Source: Ilex aquifolium (Eukaryota > Streptophyta > Magnoliopsida > Aquifoliales > Aquifoliaceae). Taken from it: a stretch of DNA of 64,000 nucleotides. The stretch spans positions 19,999,089 through 20,063,088 of the forward strand of contig OX637405.1 in assembly GCA_951799425.1 (NCBI GenBank). Direction: 5' to 3'. Numbering within the stretch: position 1 is the stretch's first letter; every line of letters begins with the position of its first letter. The translations under genes were made by a program, and so were the position numbers. Positions 31,610 to 41,963 of this stretch are shown piece after piece. The notes below the pieces were generated by a model that had not been told where the DNA came from, searched no databases, and saw only the letters and a list, made by a program, of their open reading frames with translations.

Positions 31610-33326
31610 ATGTTTGAGGGCACTCCTCACTATCAAAATTTGCCGACAGAATCTTGTGAGTCTGTGAATCAGCCTGAACCAAATTCACCTAGATCAGTAG
31701 CAGACTCTTGTGAGAGTAATATGGAAAATAATGAGAGAAACAGAGAAGTCCCTATGAGAGAGGAGGAAGTGCCTAACATTCAAACTTTGCGGGATTACTT
31801 AAATCCCACAAGAAATAGTGTCCCCTCTTGTTTTATATTTCCTGAAAATGCTCCCCTCTTTACTGTAAAGCCGGGAACATTGCAGTTATTACCCATGTTT
31901 CATGGATTAGATGCAGAAAATCCATATCTGCATATAAAAGATTTTGAGGAAGTGTGTGGAACATTTCAAGACAATTCTGAACTAGCCAAGATGAAAATTT
32001 TTCCTTTCTTTCTAAGGGATAAAACTAAACAATGACTAAATTCTTTAAAAGCTCTTTCAATACCTAACTGGCAAGCATTGCAAAATGAATTTTTCAAAAA
32101 AAAATTTCCTCTACACCGCACAAATGCACTAAAAAGGCAAATCATGAATTTTGCGGTTAAAAAAGGAGAAACTTTTTACCAAAGTTGGGAGATATTCAAA
32201 GATCTGCTCCAATCCTGCCTACATCACGCTTTTGAGAATTGGACTTTGGTAGGATTTTTCTATGACTCCTTACCCTCTAGATTACGTCAGTTTGTCGAAA
32301 TGATGGCTCAAGGAGAATTTATGGGAAAAAGTCCGGAGGAGGCATTCATTTTTTTTTGACACCATCTCTGACAGTTCTCAGATGTGGGACTCAGCCTCTC
32401 CTACCATTGTAGAAGCCAGACCATCTACTTCCCAATGAGGTAAATATGTCTTGAGAGATGATGATGACCTGAGAGCAAAAATGTCTACATTGTCTCGAAA
32501 GCTTGAAGCTTTAGAGATGAAGAAGGTCCATCAAGTTGATGTTAGTTCTTCCACAGAACAAGTGTGTGGAATTTGTGCGCTAACAAGACACCCTACTGGG
32601 GAGTGTCCTACCATCCCTGCGTTCAAAGAGGTCTTGTTGGAACAAACACATGCAGTTTCCAACTTCAACAAGCCTTACTCCAACCCATACTCTGAAACAT
32701 ACAATCCAGGGTGGCAGAACCACCCGAACTTCAGTTGGAGGAACACACAACCAATGCCCATGAACCAACAACAAGGTTCATACCCACCACCTCAAGGACC
32801 TCCCGCATATCAACCATACCAACCACCACAAAAGAGGAGCCTTGAGGACTCATTGAATCAGTTCATGCAAAGCCAAATGAACTATAACAATAATTCTACA
32901 CAGGCTTTCACTGATTTCAAAACCCAGACCACTCAATCTTTCGAGGATCTTAAAAGCCACATCCAAAAGTTGACCCAATCCATGGCCACCCACGAAAAGG
33001 GCAAGTTCCCTGCCCAACCAAAGCAACCACAAGGTCAATTCCATGTAGGGAACCCTTTAACCACAGGAAACCCACAAGACCAAGCCCAAGTTGTCACTAC
33101 ACTAAGAAGTGGCAAGGTGATTGACAAGACCATCAGAGACATGCTCATTCCAAAGACAAAACTTGAGTCAATCCCAGTCAACTCATCATTTGAGCCTAAA
33201 CTAATTGAGACTGAACTTGAGGAAGAACCTGAGCCTATGATTGAACAAGAGCCAGAACCTTCTGAGGAAAGAGAGCCTTCGTGTTCCATTCCTGCTCCTT
33301 TTCCTCATAGACTCAAAACCAAATAG
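31610..33326 (+). pseudogene. Element A gag (capsid, CCHC knuckle), broken
   Basis: The ATG at 31610 (MFEGTPHYQNLP) opens the frame. The N-terminal region is followed by the retrotransposon gag domain (FHGLDAENPYLHIKDFEEVC, then LNSLKALSIPNWQALQNEF, FYDSLPSRLRQFVEMM). A TGA replaces the conserved Trp at 32034, and sequence near 32350 is lost relative to element C. The knuckle CGICALTRHPTGEC (C-x2-C-x4-H-x4-C) is intact. A Pro/Gln-rich linker and an acidic PEP/EEREPS segment follow. The frame ends at TAG 33324-33326. Confidence 0.88.
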
Positions 33327-33887
33327 AAGTTGAAAAATCAGTCTGAAATTTACGAGCTTTTTAAGCAAGTAAACATCAACATCCCACTTCTGGATGCAAT
33401 GAAACAAGTTCCGTCTTATGCCAAGTTTCTAAAAGACTTGTGCACAGTCAAGAGAAGTCAGAATGTCCAAAAAAGAGATTTTCTAACAGAACAAGCTAGT
33501 GCCCTTCTTTAACACAAAATCCTTTCGAAAATACAAAGACCCAGGGTGTCCGACTGTGTCGTGTGTCATTGAAAACTTCAGAATTGAACAAGCACTGTTA
33601 GACCTTGGAGCCAGTGTTAATTTGCTACCCTACTCTGTCTACTAGCAGTTGGGTCTGGGTGAACTCAAACCCACGTGTGTCACATTCCAGTTGGCCGACA
33701 GATCTGTCAAAACCCCTAGAGGCATTCTTGAAGATGTACTTGTCCAAGTGGATAACTTTGTCTTCCCTGTTGACTTCATTGTTCTAGACACTCAGCCAAC
33801 AATACATTCGGAGAACCAAATTCCGTCATTCTTGGTCGACTTTTCCTAGCAACTTCTAATGCACTAATCAATTGCAGGAATGGAGTC
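33327..33887 (+). pseudogene. Element A protease region, broken
   Basis: The aspartic protease core LDLGASVNLLPYSVY is readable at about 33600 (Asp-Leu-Gly-Ala form used by this lineage). Frameshifts near 33510 and 33845 and a TAG in the YQQLG position (33645) break it. It would process Gag-Pol. Confidence 0.8.
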
Positions 33888-35228
33888 ATGAAATTAACTT
33901 TTGGGAATATGACTCTCGAACTGAACATTTTCAATATGTCTAAGCACCCGGAAGAAGACAAGGAAGAAGGGGAAATAAACTCCATTGAATCTTTGATACA
34001 GGAACATCTGAATGACACATTCTATGAGAACCCTACTGAATCTTCTCTGCTAGAGTTCATCTCATCTGAAACAACAAATGATGGCCTAAATCCACAAAGT
34101 TGCCCTACTCATGCTGTTGAGACATGGGCCCCCAAATTCGAGGAAATTTCACCAAGTGGCACAAAGTCACTCTCATCAAGTATCAGGCCACCAAAGCCTA
34201 AATGGAAACCTCTCATATCTGACCTCAAATATGCATTCTTAGGAAAGGACGAGTCATACCCAGTGATAATTTTATCTAAGCTCATAGACTTACAAGAGTC
34301 CAAACTGATTGAAGTTCTTCAAAGCCATAAAAACACCATTGGGTGGACCATCGCTGACCTGAAAGGTATAAGCCCGTTAATCTGCAATCATGCTATATAC
34401 CTTGAAGGGGATTCAAAACCCTCTCGTCAAATGCAGCGACGACTAAATCCTCACATGAAGGAAGTTGTGAGAACGGAGGTACTCAAGCTCTTAGATGCAG
34501 GGATAATCTTTCCCATTTCTGATAGCAAGTGGGTTAGTCCAACCCAAGTTGTGCCCAAAAAGTCTGGGGTCACAGTGGTAAAAAATGATGCAAATGAACT
34601 AGCACCAACTCGAGTCGTCACAGGATGGCGAATGTGTATTGACTATCGAAAACTCAATTTGGTCACTAGAAAAGATAATTTTCCTCTTCCATTTCTTGAC
34701 CAAGTCCTAGAAAGAATTGCAGGCCACGCATTCTACTGTTTCCTAGATGGGTATTCAGGATACAATCAAATTGAGATAGCACTAGATGATCAGGAGAAAA
34801 TAACCTTCACATGCCCCTTCGGCACCTTTGCATTCAAAAAGATGTCATTTGGACTTTGTAACGCTCCTGCAACATTCCAAAGATGTATGCTAAGCTTGTT
34901 CAGAAACATGGTTGAAATTTTTTTGGAAGTATTCATGGATGACTTATCTGTATATGGTGATTCCTTTGATTTGTGTCTGACCAATCTAGAGAAAGTGCTA
35001 ATCAGATGTAAGGAAGCCAATCTAGTGCTAAATTGGGAAAAATGCCATTTCATGGTAACACAAGGCATTCTCCTTGGTCACATTGTGTCGTCTGAGGGCA
35101 TGAAAGTTGACAAGACAAAAATAGATCTGATTGGAAATTTGCCCACCCTTAAGACTGTAAAGGATGTCCGATCATTCCTAGGGTACGCAGGTTTTTACAG
35201 GAGATTCATTAAAGATTCAGTACCATAG
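33888..35228 (+). pseudogene. Element A reverse transcriptase
   Basis: 446 codons open. After an acidic linker come [50 protein letters not shown], the first Asp in [27 protein letters not shown] and the active site FMDDLSVYG (about residue 349), then the thumb with [15 protein letters not shown] and [12 protein letters not shown]. It ends by frameshift at about 35220. All catalytic Asp residues are present. Confidence 0.9.
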
Positions 35229-36131
35229 CCAAACCCATATGCCATCTTCTGAGTCAGGACGTAATTTTTGTGTGGAATGAAGCATGCCAGAAAGCTTTTT
35301 GAAAAGCTTAAAGACATGTTAATTTCTGCCCCAATAATGCAACCCCCTGACTGGACTCTACCCTTTGAACTAATGTGTGATGCAAGTGACTATGTTGTAG
35401 GTGTTGTATTGGGACAAAGAAAGGATAAGAAACCCCATGTGATTTACTATGTAAGCAAAACTTTGAATGATGCTCAAATGAATTATTTAACAACTGAAAA
35501 AGAATTGCTTGCTGTAGTTTTTGCCCTGAAAAAATTACGTTCTTATCTTGTTGGTTCTTCTGTTACTGTATTCACTGACCAGGCAGCTCTAAAATTCTTG
35601 CTCACAAAGAAGGACGCCAAGCCAAGACTCTTGAGATGGATACTCTTGCTCCAAGAGTTTGATCTTGTCATCAAAGACAAGAAATGTGTTGAGAATGTGG
35701 TGGCAGATCATCTGTCCAGATTAACATATGAATTTCATGAAGATGGACTGCCAATCAATGAGAAATTCCCCGATGAACAACTGTTCATGATTGATAAGAC
35801 ACCATGGTACACGGATATTTCTAACTTCCTAGCTACTGGTACACTCCCTCCATCCTTTACCATGATGGACAAAAAAAAATTTCTGAGGGAGGTTCGTAAC
35901 TTCTTTTGGGAGGATCCCTACGTATTCAAGTATTGTAAGGATCAAATCATAAGGCGTTGCATCCCCGCTCATGAAAGCAGCCAGGTAATAACATTTTGTC
36001 ATTCTGAAGCATGAGGTGGCCATTTTTCATCAAGAAAAACCGCTGCAAAAATATTGCAGTGTGGATTTTACTAGCCCACACTTTTCAAAGATGTCCATGC
36101 CTTTTGTTCAACTTGCGATAGATGCCAAAGG
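35229..36131 (+). pseudogene. Element A RNase H and integrase zinc region
   Basis: RNase [54 protein letters not shown]. The integrase HHCC follows: HSEA-stop-GGH (TGA for Cys at 36012), GFY-stop-PTLF (TAG for Trp at 36073) and CDRCQRLG. Both stops are single-base changes relative to element C. Confidence 0.88.
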
Positions 36132-37154
36132 TTGGGAAGCATTTCTAAAAGAAACATGATGCCCTTAAACCCCATTCTGGTAATTGAAATTTTTGACTGT
36201 TGGAGCATCGATTTTATGGGACCGTTTCCCCCTTCCTTTGACTATCTATACATTTTAGTGGCTGTAGACTATGTATCTAAATGGGTTGAGGCAATTCCAT
36301 GCCGAAACAATGATCACCGAACAGTGATCAAGTTTTTAAAAGAAAATATTTTGTCCCGGTTTGGAATTCCGAAATCAATCATAAGTGATGGGGGTGCTCA
36401 TTTTTGCAATCGTCCCTTCTGGAAATTGATGAAAAAATACTTGATCTTTCACAAAATTGCAATCCCTTATCACCCACAGACTAGTGGACAAGCTGAACTA
36501 GCTAATCGGGAGATCAAATTAATTTTAGAAAAAACGGTGAATCCAGACCGCAAAGATTGGTCATTAAGACTAACTGATGCACTCTGGGCATACCGCACTG
36601 CTTTTAAAATTTTTTTAAGCATGTCTCCTTATCGATTAGTTTATGAAAAGTCGTGTCACCTACCTGTGAAATTGGAACATAGGACATACTGGGCCATTAA
36701 AACAATGAATTTTAACTTGGACACGGCTGGACTAGCAAGGAAACTTCAGATAAATGAATTGGAGGAATTGAGAAATGAAGCATATGAGAATGATAAGATT
36801 GCTAAAACCAGGATGAAAATTTTTTATGACAAAAACATTGTGCGAAAATCTTTTGAGCCTTCTCAAAAAGTCCTGTTATTTAATTCAAGACTCCGCCTCT
36901 TTCCTAGTTAGTTGAAGTCAAGATGGACTGGGCCTTACATTGTAAAAATGGTGTTTGGACATGGAGCAGTTAAAGTGGAAAACCCCTCGAACGGTAATAT
37001 CTTTACTGTTAATGGTCAGCGGTTGAAACCATTTTTGGAGGACTTTGTTAAAAATGTGGAAACCATTCTTTTAATGGAACCAGAATACTCCTCTGAGATT
37101 CGTGTCTGCCGACACTCAATTGAATCGGGTCAGGAAATATTCAACCCAACTTGA
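36132..37154 (+). pseudogene. Element A integrase, catalytic and C-terminal part
   Basis: DDE residues are visible: [44 protein letters not shown]. Then come [17 protein letters not shown] and, after a TAG (Lys codon) at 36909-36911, the C-terminal [19 protein letters not shown]. There is no chromodomain, as expected for Athila. The frame ends at 37152-37154. Confidence 0.9.
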
Positions 37155-37162
37155 CCAGATGG

Positions 37163-37290
37163 GGCGCCTTTATAAGGCTCCCACGTTTTTTTCCTCTTTT
37201 CTCCAGCCGCCGCTGTTGGCCCCCCCCATCCCTCCTTCTTCTTCTTCTTCCTTTTCTTCTTCGTTTTCTCTGTTATCTGATAAACAACCC
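37163..37290 (+). promoter_or_regulatory. Internal TATA box and pyrimidine-rich leader, element A
   Basis: GGCGCCTTTATAAGGCTCCC at 37163-37182 is followed by CCTCTTTTCTCC and CTT repeats up to the ATG at 37291. TATA plus a pyrimidine patch is a normal plant core-promoter layout. It begins right after the integrase stop. Confidence 0.5.
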
Positions 37291-37434
37291 ATGACCACAC
37301 ATTCTACAAACACAATCTTTTTCTTCATGTTTTTCATTTTAATCTTATATTTGCTCACCAGTGTTCTTCTCTTGTTCGCTACACACAAGGATTTTCAGCC
37401 TACCCGAAATCCAGATCTGCAAAAAGATGAGTAA
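37291..37434 (+). CDS. Small membrane protein of element A, 47 residues
   Basis: MTTHSTNT, then a strongly hydrophobic stretch (residues 9-30, FFFMFFILILYLLTSVLLLF), then the hydrophilic tail HKDFQPTRNPDLQKDE. It is open in all three Athila copies of the window, with N-terminal differences mostly at third codon positions (CAT/CAC, TCT/TCC, AAC/AAT). That suggests selection on the protein while the family was active. No recognised family. It could be a viroporin-like, anchoring or signal-anchor peptide, but nothing beyond topology can be said. Confidence 0.6.
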   Translation: MTTHSTNTIFFFMFFILILYLLTSVLLLFATHKDFQPTRNPDLQKDE

Positions 37435-37526
37435 TTTGTGTATTCTTATTTGTAGGTTTCGGCAGATGTACAGATCTCCACCATTCAACCTCAAGTCCAA
37501 GATCTGTAAACTGGTACATTCGAAAC

Positions 37527-37563
37527 ATTGGAGACAATGTTCTGTTTAGGTTGGGGGGTGAGA
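37527..37563 (+). other. Hairpin and internal polypurine-like tract, element A
   Basis: Hairpin ACATTGGAGACAATGT at 37527-37542, then TTTAGGTTGGGGGGTGAGA. The 13 bases TTTAGGTTGGGGG are identical to the true polypurine tract at 41950-41963. Confidence 0.65.
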
Positions 37564-37778
37564 ACTATAGTTCATATTTGTGCCACCATGTGCCCGTAAA
37601 TTTTTAAAATTTTTGTTGTTTTTGTTGTTGTTGTTGTTGTTTTTGTTGTTGTTGTTCTGATCGTATTATGTACCTTTCCTTGTACAAATTGATGATTATG
37701 TTTGTAAGTCAGCTTCAATCGTCTTTGTGACTGGCAGACGTTAAAGAACCAGATAGTGAGTCTTAAAGCTTAGAAATC

Positions 37779-38189
37779 ATGGATGTTAAACTTATTTGGT
37801 TTAGTTTAGGAGTTCTACGCACTTTTCCATCTAATGTGCATACTATGATCATGAGAAAGACAAGATTGGTAAGGAAGGCCGAAATCCAAGAAAAACAAGC
37901 GAAACCCCTCTGTGGCAGAAGCACCTTTGTTAAACGCCGTCGTGCCAAAAGACTTGGTACTTGTAAACAGTGTGGCAGAGTCTTTCACGAGAAAAGATAT
38001 AACCAGTGTTTTGAACCAATTTCCAGTCGCGCACTCGATCGATTAGACTGGATAGTGAATGGGCTGAGTAAGGATTACCCTGATACGCCATGCTATTCCG
38101 GTACTTTGCTTAACCGGTTTGTGAGAGAGAAAATTGGGAAAGTCACTGGTTGTCCGAACTACACAGACATAGAGGGAGACTCGGATTAG
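37779..38189 (+). CDS. Cys/His accessory protein of element A, 136 residues
   Basis: An intact ORF starting MDVKLIWFSLGVLRTF. A basic stretch VKRRRAKR precedes CKQCGRVFHEKRYNQC, a C-x2-C-x4-H-x6-C pattern that could bind zinc but differs from the gag knuckle spacing. The C-terminal half has conserved RALDRLDWIVNGLSKDYPD and VREKIGKVTGCP and ends in EGDSD. A likely nuclear-localising, nucleic-acid-binding protein, inferred from the basic and Cys/His motifs only. The same ORF is intact in C and broken in B. No family name recognised. Confidence 0.65.
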   Translation: MDVKLIWFSLGVLRTFPSNVHTMIMRKTRLVRKAEIQEKQAKPLCGRSTFVKRRRAKRLGTCKQCGRVFHEKRYNQCFEPISSRALDRLDWIVNGLSKDYPDTPCYSGTLLNRFVREKIGKVTGCPNYTDIEGDSD

Positions 38190-38455
38190 ATTATTTTCTG
38201 TAAGAAATTGTACTTTTGTTGGAATGAAAGCCAAAGGTCCGAATTTTTGGTAAAAAGTGTAAAAATCTCCTTGTACAAACTCTTTTGACTGAAATAGAAA
38301 ATATGAGCCGAGTAAGGAATGTCCCAGAATACCAACCTGAAGCGTGGGTAGGGACTTATCCTGAGACGCCATAGATTTTTGATTTAAAATTGTGTGTTTA
38401 GCCCTCTCTGATTGTGTATAGTGTAGTGCATAAATTTTTGATTTTTTTTGATTCA
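38190..38455 (+). other. Spacer of element A between accessory ORFs
   Basis: Non-coding; colinear with 27305-27565 (B) and 62651-62919 (C). Includes TGGGTAGGGACTTATCCTGA, shared by all three copies. Confidence 0.6.
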
Positions 38456-38759
38456 ACGTTCGAACGCCAAGTGACGTTCGAACGTCATCTGCTTGCAGTA
38501 CTCAACCTCTGATGAAGCTTCTGATGGAACTCAAAAGTACTGGGAGCTCAGCCCGTTCGAACGCCAATAGAACGTTCGAACGAGAGTTTACGTTCGAACG
38601 CCAATATATCGTTCGAACGAGAAGACCTTGCAGTACTTTGGTCTCTAACAGAACTCAAAAGTACTGGGAGGTGGCCACGTTCGAACAACACTCACGTTCG
38701 AACGGTCTTTTAAAAATCCTTCTATACACGTTCGAACGTCACGACTCAGGCTATAAAAA
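38456..38759 (+). promoter_or_regulatory. Internal promoter of element A: nine GTTCGAAC palindromes plus TATA
   Basis: Nine intact GTTCGAAC sites, mostly in pairs 18-19 bp apart with connector GCCAA. A tandem module contains ACTCAAAAGTACTGGGAG twice. The last site is about 20 bp upstream of CTATAAAAACC (TATA 38752-38759). An untranslated leader runs to the ORF3 ATG at 38974. The arrangement is the same as in B and C. Confidence 0.75.
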
Positions 38760-38973
38760 CCTGGATCGTCTTCCCCATTTCAAAACCCCCCAAAATTTTC
38801 AAAATCCCCCAAACCTTAGAAACCCTTTTCATTACCCAGACCACAAAACACCCCTCATTCCCCATTTCGACCTAAAATAAACCCTCCCAAGACCATTCCC
38901 ACATCAAAAACTCCCATTTTACAAAGAAATCAAAACTTTCAAAAACCTCACAAACCTCAAAACCAAAAACACC

Positions 38974-40103
38974 ATGCCAAGGGTCAAGCTACCTGCCAGG
39001 CGTATTCCTCCAACCCAGGAACCCAATTTCGTGGAGGAGGTGGTTGAAGTAAGAGAGGGGAGGCCTCCCCTTACGCTAAGATATGACAAGACTCGATTCC
39101 CCACAGCTCTAAAAGCTGACAGGTACGATAATTTCTACCAAAAGCATGTTGTGGTTTGTGAGAGGGATGTGGTTTTGACTGATTTTACTGAGTTGGGTAT
39201 AATGGCGGAGATGGAGAAGAGAGGATGGGTCTTGTATTTGCAAAACAGAGGAGAGGCCATAGTAGACTTGGTGCGGGAGTTTTACTCCAACGCCGAAATA
39301 GTCAATGGAGCATTGAAAAGCTATGTGAGGGGAATCCACATCGATGTGGATACATATTACATTTGGGGGATAAGGCAAGAGGTGCCTCGGGTACCAAGTC
39401 CCGCCTATCCCTTGAGAAAGAATGTGGTGGGGAAGGAGCTGACGGGAGTGCCTAATTTTTCTTGGACTGGAAAGAAATTCTTTAGACAAGGAGAGTTGAC
39501 TGATAAATATAAGATGTTGAACTTGATTGCGGTTGCCAACTTTGCTCCGATAGGAAGAAAAAATGAAATCCTCCCCGACATGGCCTGGCTATTGTATGCA
39601 ATTGGAAAAGGGCAAAGCATCGACCTCCCCTCCCTAGTTTTGACAGAGATGAAGAAAGGGTGTGATGTGAAGCGGAATTCACTTCCCTTCGGCACCCTAG
39701 TGACTGAATTATGCAAAGATCATGGGGTTAGGGTGAGGCCAGAAATGGAGATCCAAAAGCCAATGGGGCCACTGAACAAGGCTTCCTTCTGGAGGAGCCA
39801 AGGTCATAGTGGCGGCCAGTGGCCAGATAGGAGATGCCCCCTACCCATGGAGTGGACGAGGTGCAAGAGGAGCTCGATGCAGATGAGGAGAGAGAGATGG
39901 AGGAAGAGAGAGAGTAGCCACAGGAGGTAGGCCCCAACACCAGCAGTCGGAGATCACTGAGAGACATTATGCTTGGCATCGAGGCCAACCAAGACAAGAT
40001 TCTCCGACAGCAGGAGGAGATCCTTGGCCTTCTGAGGGGTGGACATGGTGTACCTGGTGGAGCTAGTGGAGATGATGTACTTGGTGGAGATGGAGGAGAT
40101 TGA
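38974..40103 (+). pseudogene. Third ORF of element A (plant transposon protein family)
   Basis: MPRVKLPARRIPPTQEP starts a 318-codon frame with the conserved blocks YDKTRFPTALKADRYDNF, CERDVVLTDFTELG, GWVLYLQNRGEA, VPNFSWTGKKFFRQGELTDK and LPDMAWLLYAIGKGQSIDLP. A frameshift near 39820 takes the reading away from the acidic C-terminus, which continues in another frame (SLRDIMLGIEA, ILRQQEEILG) to a stop near 40103. The context suggests expression from the internal promoter just upstream. Confidence 0.85.
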
Positions 40104-41949
40104 GAGAGGGATTCCTGTTCTTGATTGTGGTTTTTGTGTGTTTATTGCTTCTTTTTATGAGTTTCTTCTTTGGTAGTTGTTAAGGATATTGTAAGTTTTT
40201 GTGTGATTGGTTACTTTTTGTGGATGAATTGGATCGTTGATCTTTGATGTGAACAAATCATATTCTATGAAATGAATGGTTCAATTTATCACTTTTATCT
40301 GTTTTAAACGCATAGATAGATTTAGCTTAATATTGATATATGATGGAACGAATGTGGATGCTAAGAATGTTTGTTAAAGTGACTAAGCACATGATCGGTT
40401 TGACACCTCAACTTATCAACTGAGACTTAAAACCACATTTCTTGGAAAATTGGTATTCTCTCTATGCTTAAATTATCAAATGTATAGCGGTATTTGTTAT
40501 TTTTTAGGTACAAGATGATCGGACTCGAAAACGGAATCGGTACATAACCGACATTCCACGAAAAACCTGACATAACCAGTAGAGATGACAAAGAATACCA
40601 TGGTAAGTTTTGAGCCTTACTTTACTTTTGAGAGACAATCAACATTTACTCAAGTAAAGTCTTTCACTCTCAATTTTTGAATAGTCTCATTAAATTTGTT
40701 TTGATTGACGCAACTAAGGCAATCTGTTGACATATCGCCCAAGAGATCTGTTCATACGACACATACATGTGCACATACTTGAGAAAGGATCTTAGGCCAT
40801 CTTTGACTTAATTTTGAGCCTTAAGCCATTTCTTTTACAAAATTATATCCCTAGTTAACCGTGATTGAGCCTTTAATGTATGATCTCTTCTTCGATAAAC
40901 CCATATGATTACCAAGCCACAAGAAAATATACTTGACATATCTTTGCTATCTAATTTTCTTGCACCCTCTTATAAATCAATATGATACAGAAATGCAAGA
41001 AAAAGGGAAAAAGGCTATGGAGGCTACTATTCAATGACAAGAAAAATCGATGGGAACAATTGAAACAGAAAAGAAACAGAAAGGTAGGAAATTTCCAAGA
41101 AAGTGGAAAATGAGAAAAATGAAAGAAAGAAATATTGTTTCTGGGCAAAATGTCGAAAAGTTAGAAAGAAGTGTGCTACATTACAGAATGAAAGGATAGC
41201 TTTTGAATATCATTGACGTCATTTCGTTAGCCACTGACCTTTGGCCACATTACAACCTATAAAAAGACCTAATTGATCTCAAGTTTGTTGCATGCATATG
41301 TCGTCAACCAAAAGTGGGGTATGGTAAATGGTATTTCTTTAAATTACATCAATATTCTTCCATGAGATTATGCCAAACATGATTAGTTTGTTTCCTTAAA
41401 CTTCACTCCCTTACTAAAATTGTTCATGTGATTTTTCGACTGGCCATCTTCTGATCACATGCCCCGTGAGAGACAAGTCACTATAATCGGAGCGAACTTT
41501 TGCTGAGAGCATTCTACGAGAGGTTTGTGAAATCAAAGCTATCCATGGAAGGTGGTAAAATGGAGTGTTTGTTATATAACAATTCTTGTTGCTAGAATGA
41601 TCATTCCTACTACACAGGGAATTTTAAATACCAATGTAACAGATGCGAATTTTTGCATAGAATCAATACCTACGAAAGAGGGACAAGCGGAATAAAAGTC
41701 GAAATTGAGGGTTGGGTGTCCCAACGACCATGATGCTAATTTACTTTAACCAGCAATCTCACATACATATCTGTTCGATTGAAGTTTGTGGGTAGCTTCA
41801 CTGGAAACCCTCACGAGACAACACTCGTCCGCTAGGGTAAACCTAGGGGTTCAACGGCTTGTTGCATAAGCTAAATGCAACTGGATGACCTACGAAAATG
41901 GCATTAGGAGTAGATTTTCAATTATTGTATTACTAGAGACTAGCAATAT
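40104..41949 (+). other. Long 3' non-coding region of element A
   Basis: 1.85 kb without a long ORF, colinear with 23836-25682 of element B in reverse. It is AT-rich and contains no palindrome array. Confidence 0.8.
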
Positions 41950-41963
41950 TTAGGTTGGGGGTG
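41950..41963 (+). other. Polypurine tract of element A
   Basis: TTTAGGTTGGGGGTG abuts the 3' LTR start TGATTAG. Confidence 0.8.

Noticed and set aside
32580-33289. Minus-strand ORFs opposite gag of element A (and their equivalents at 46672-47256 and 57062-57771)
   Set aside because: They are shadows of the Pro/Gln/Glu-rich gag linker and appear in all copies only because the sense frame is conserved.
38456-38759. CRISPR-like array
   Set aside because: The repeats are 8-12 bp palindromes with short similar spacers in a plant retroelement; no cas genes and no CRISPR length pattern.
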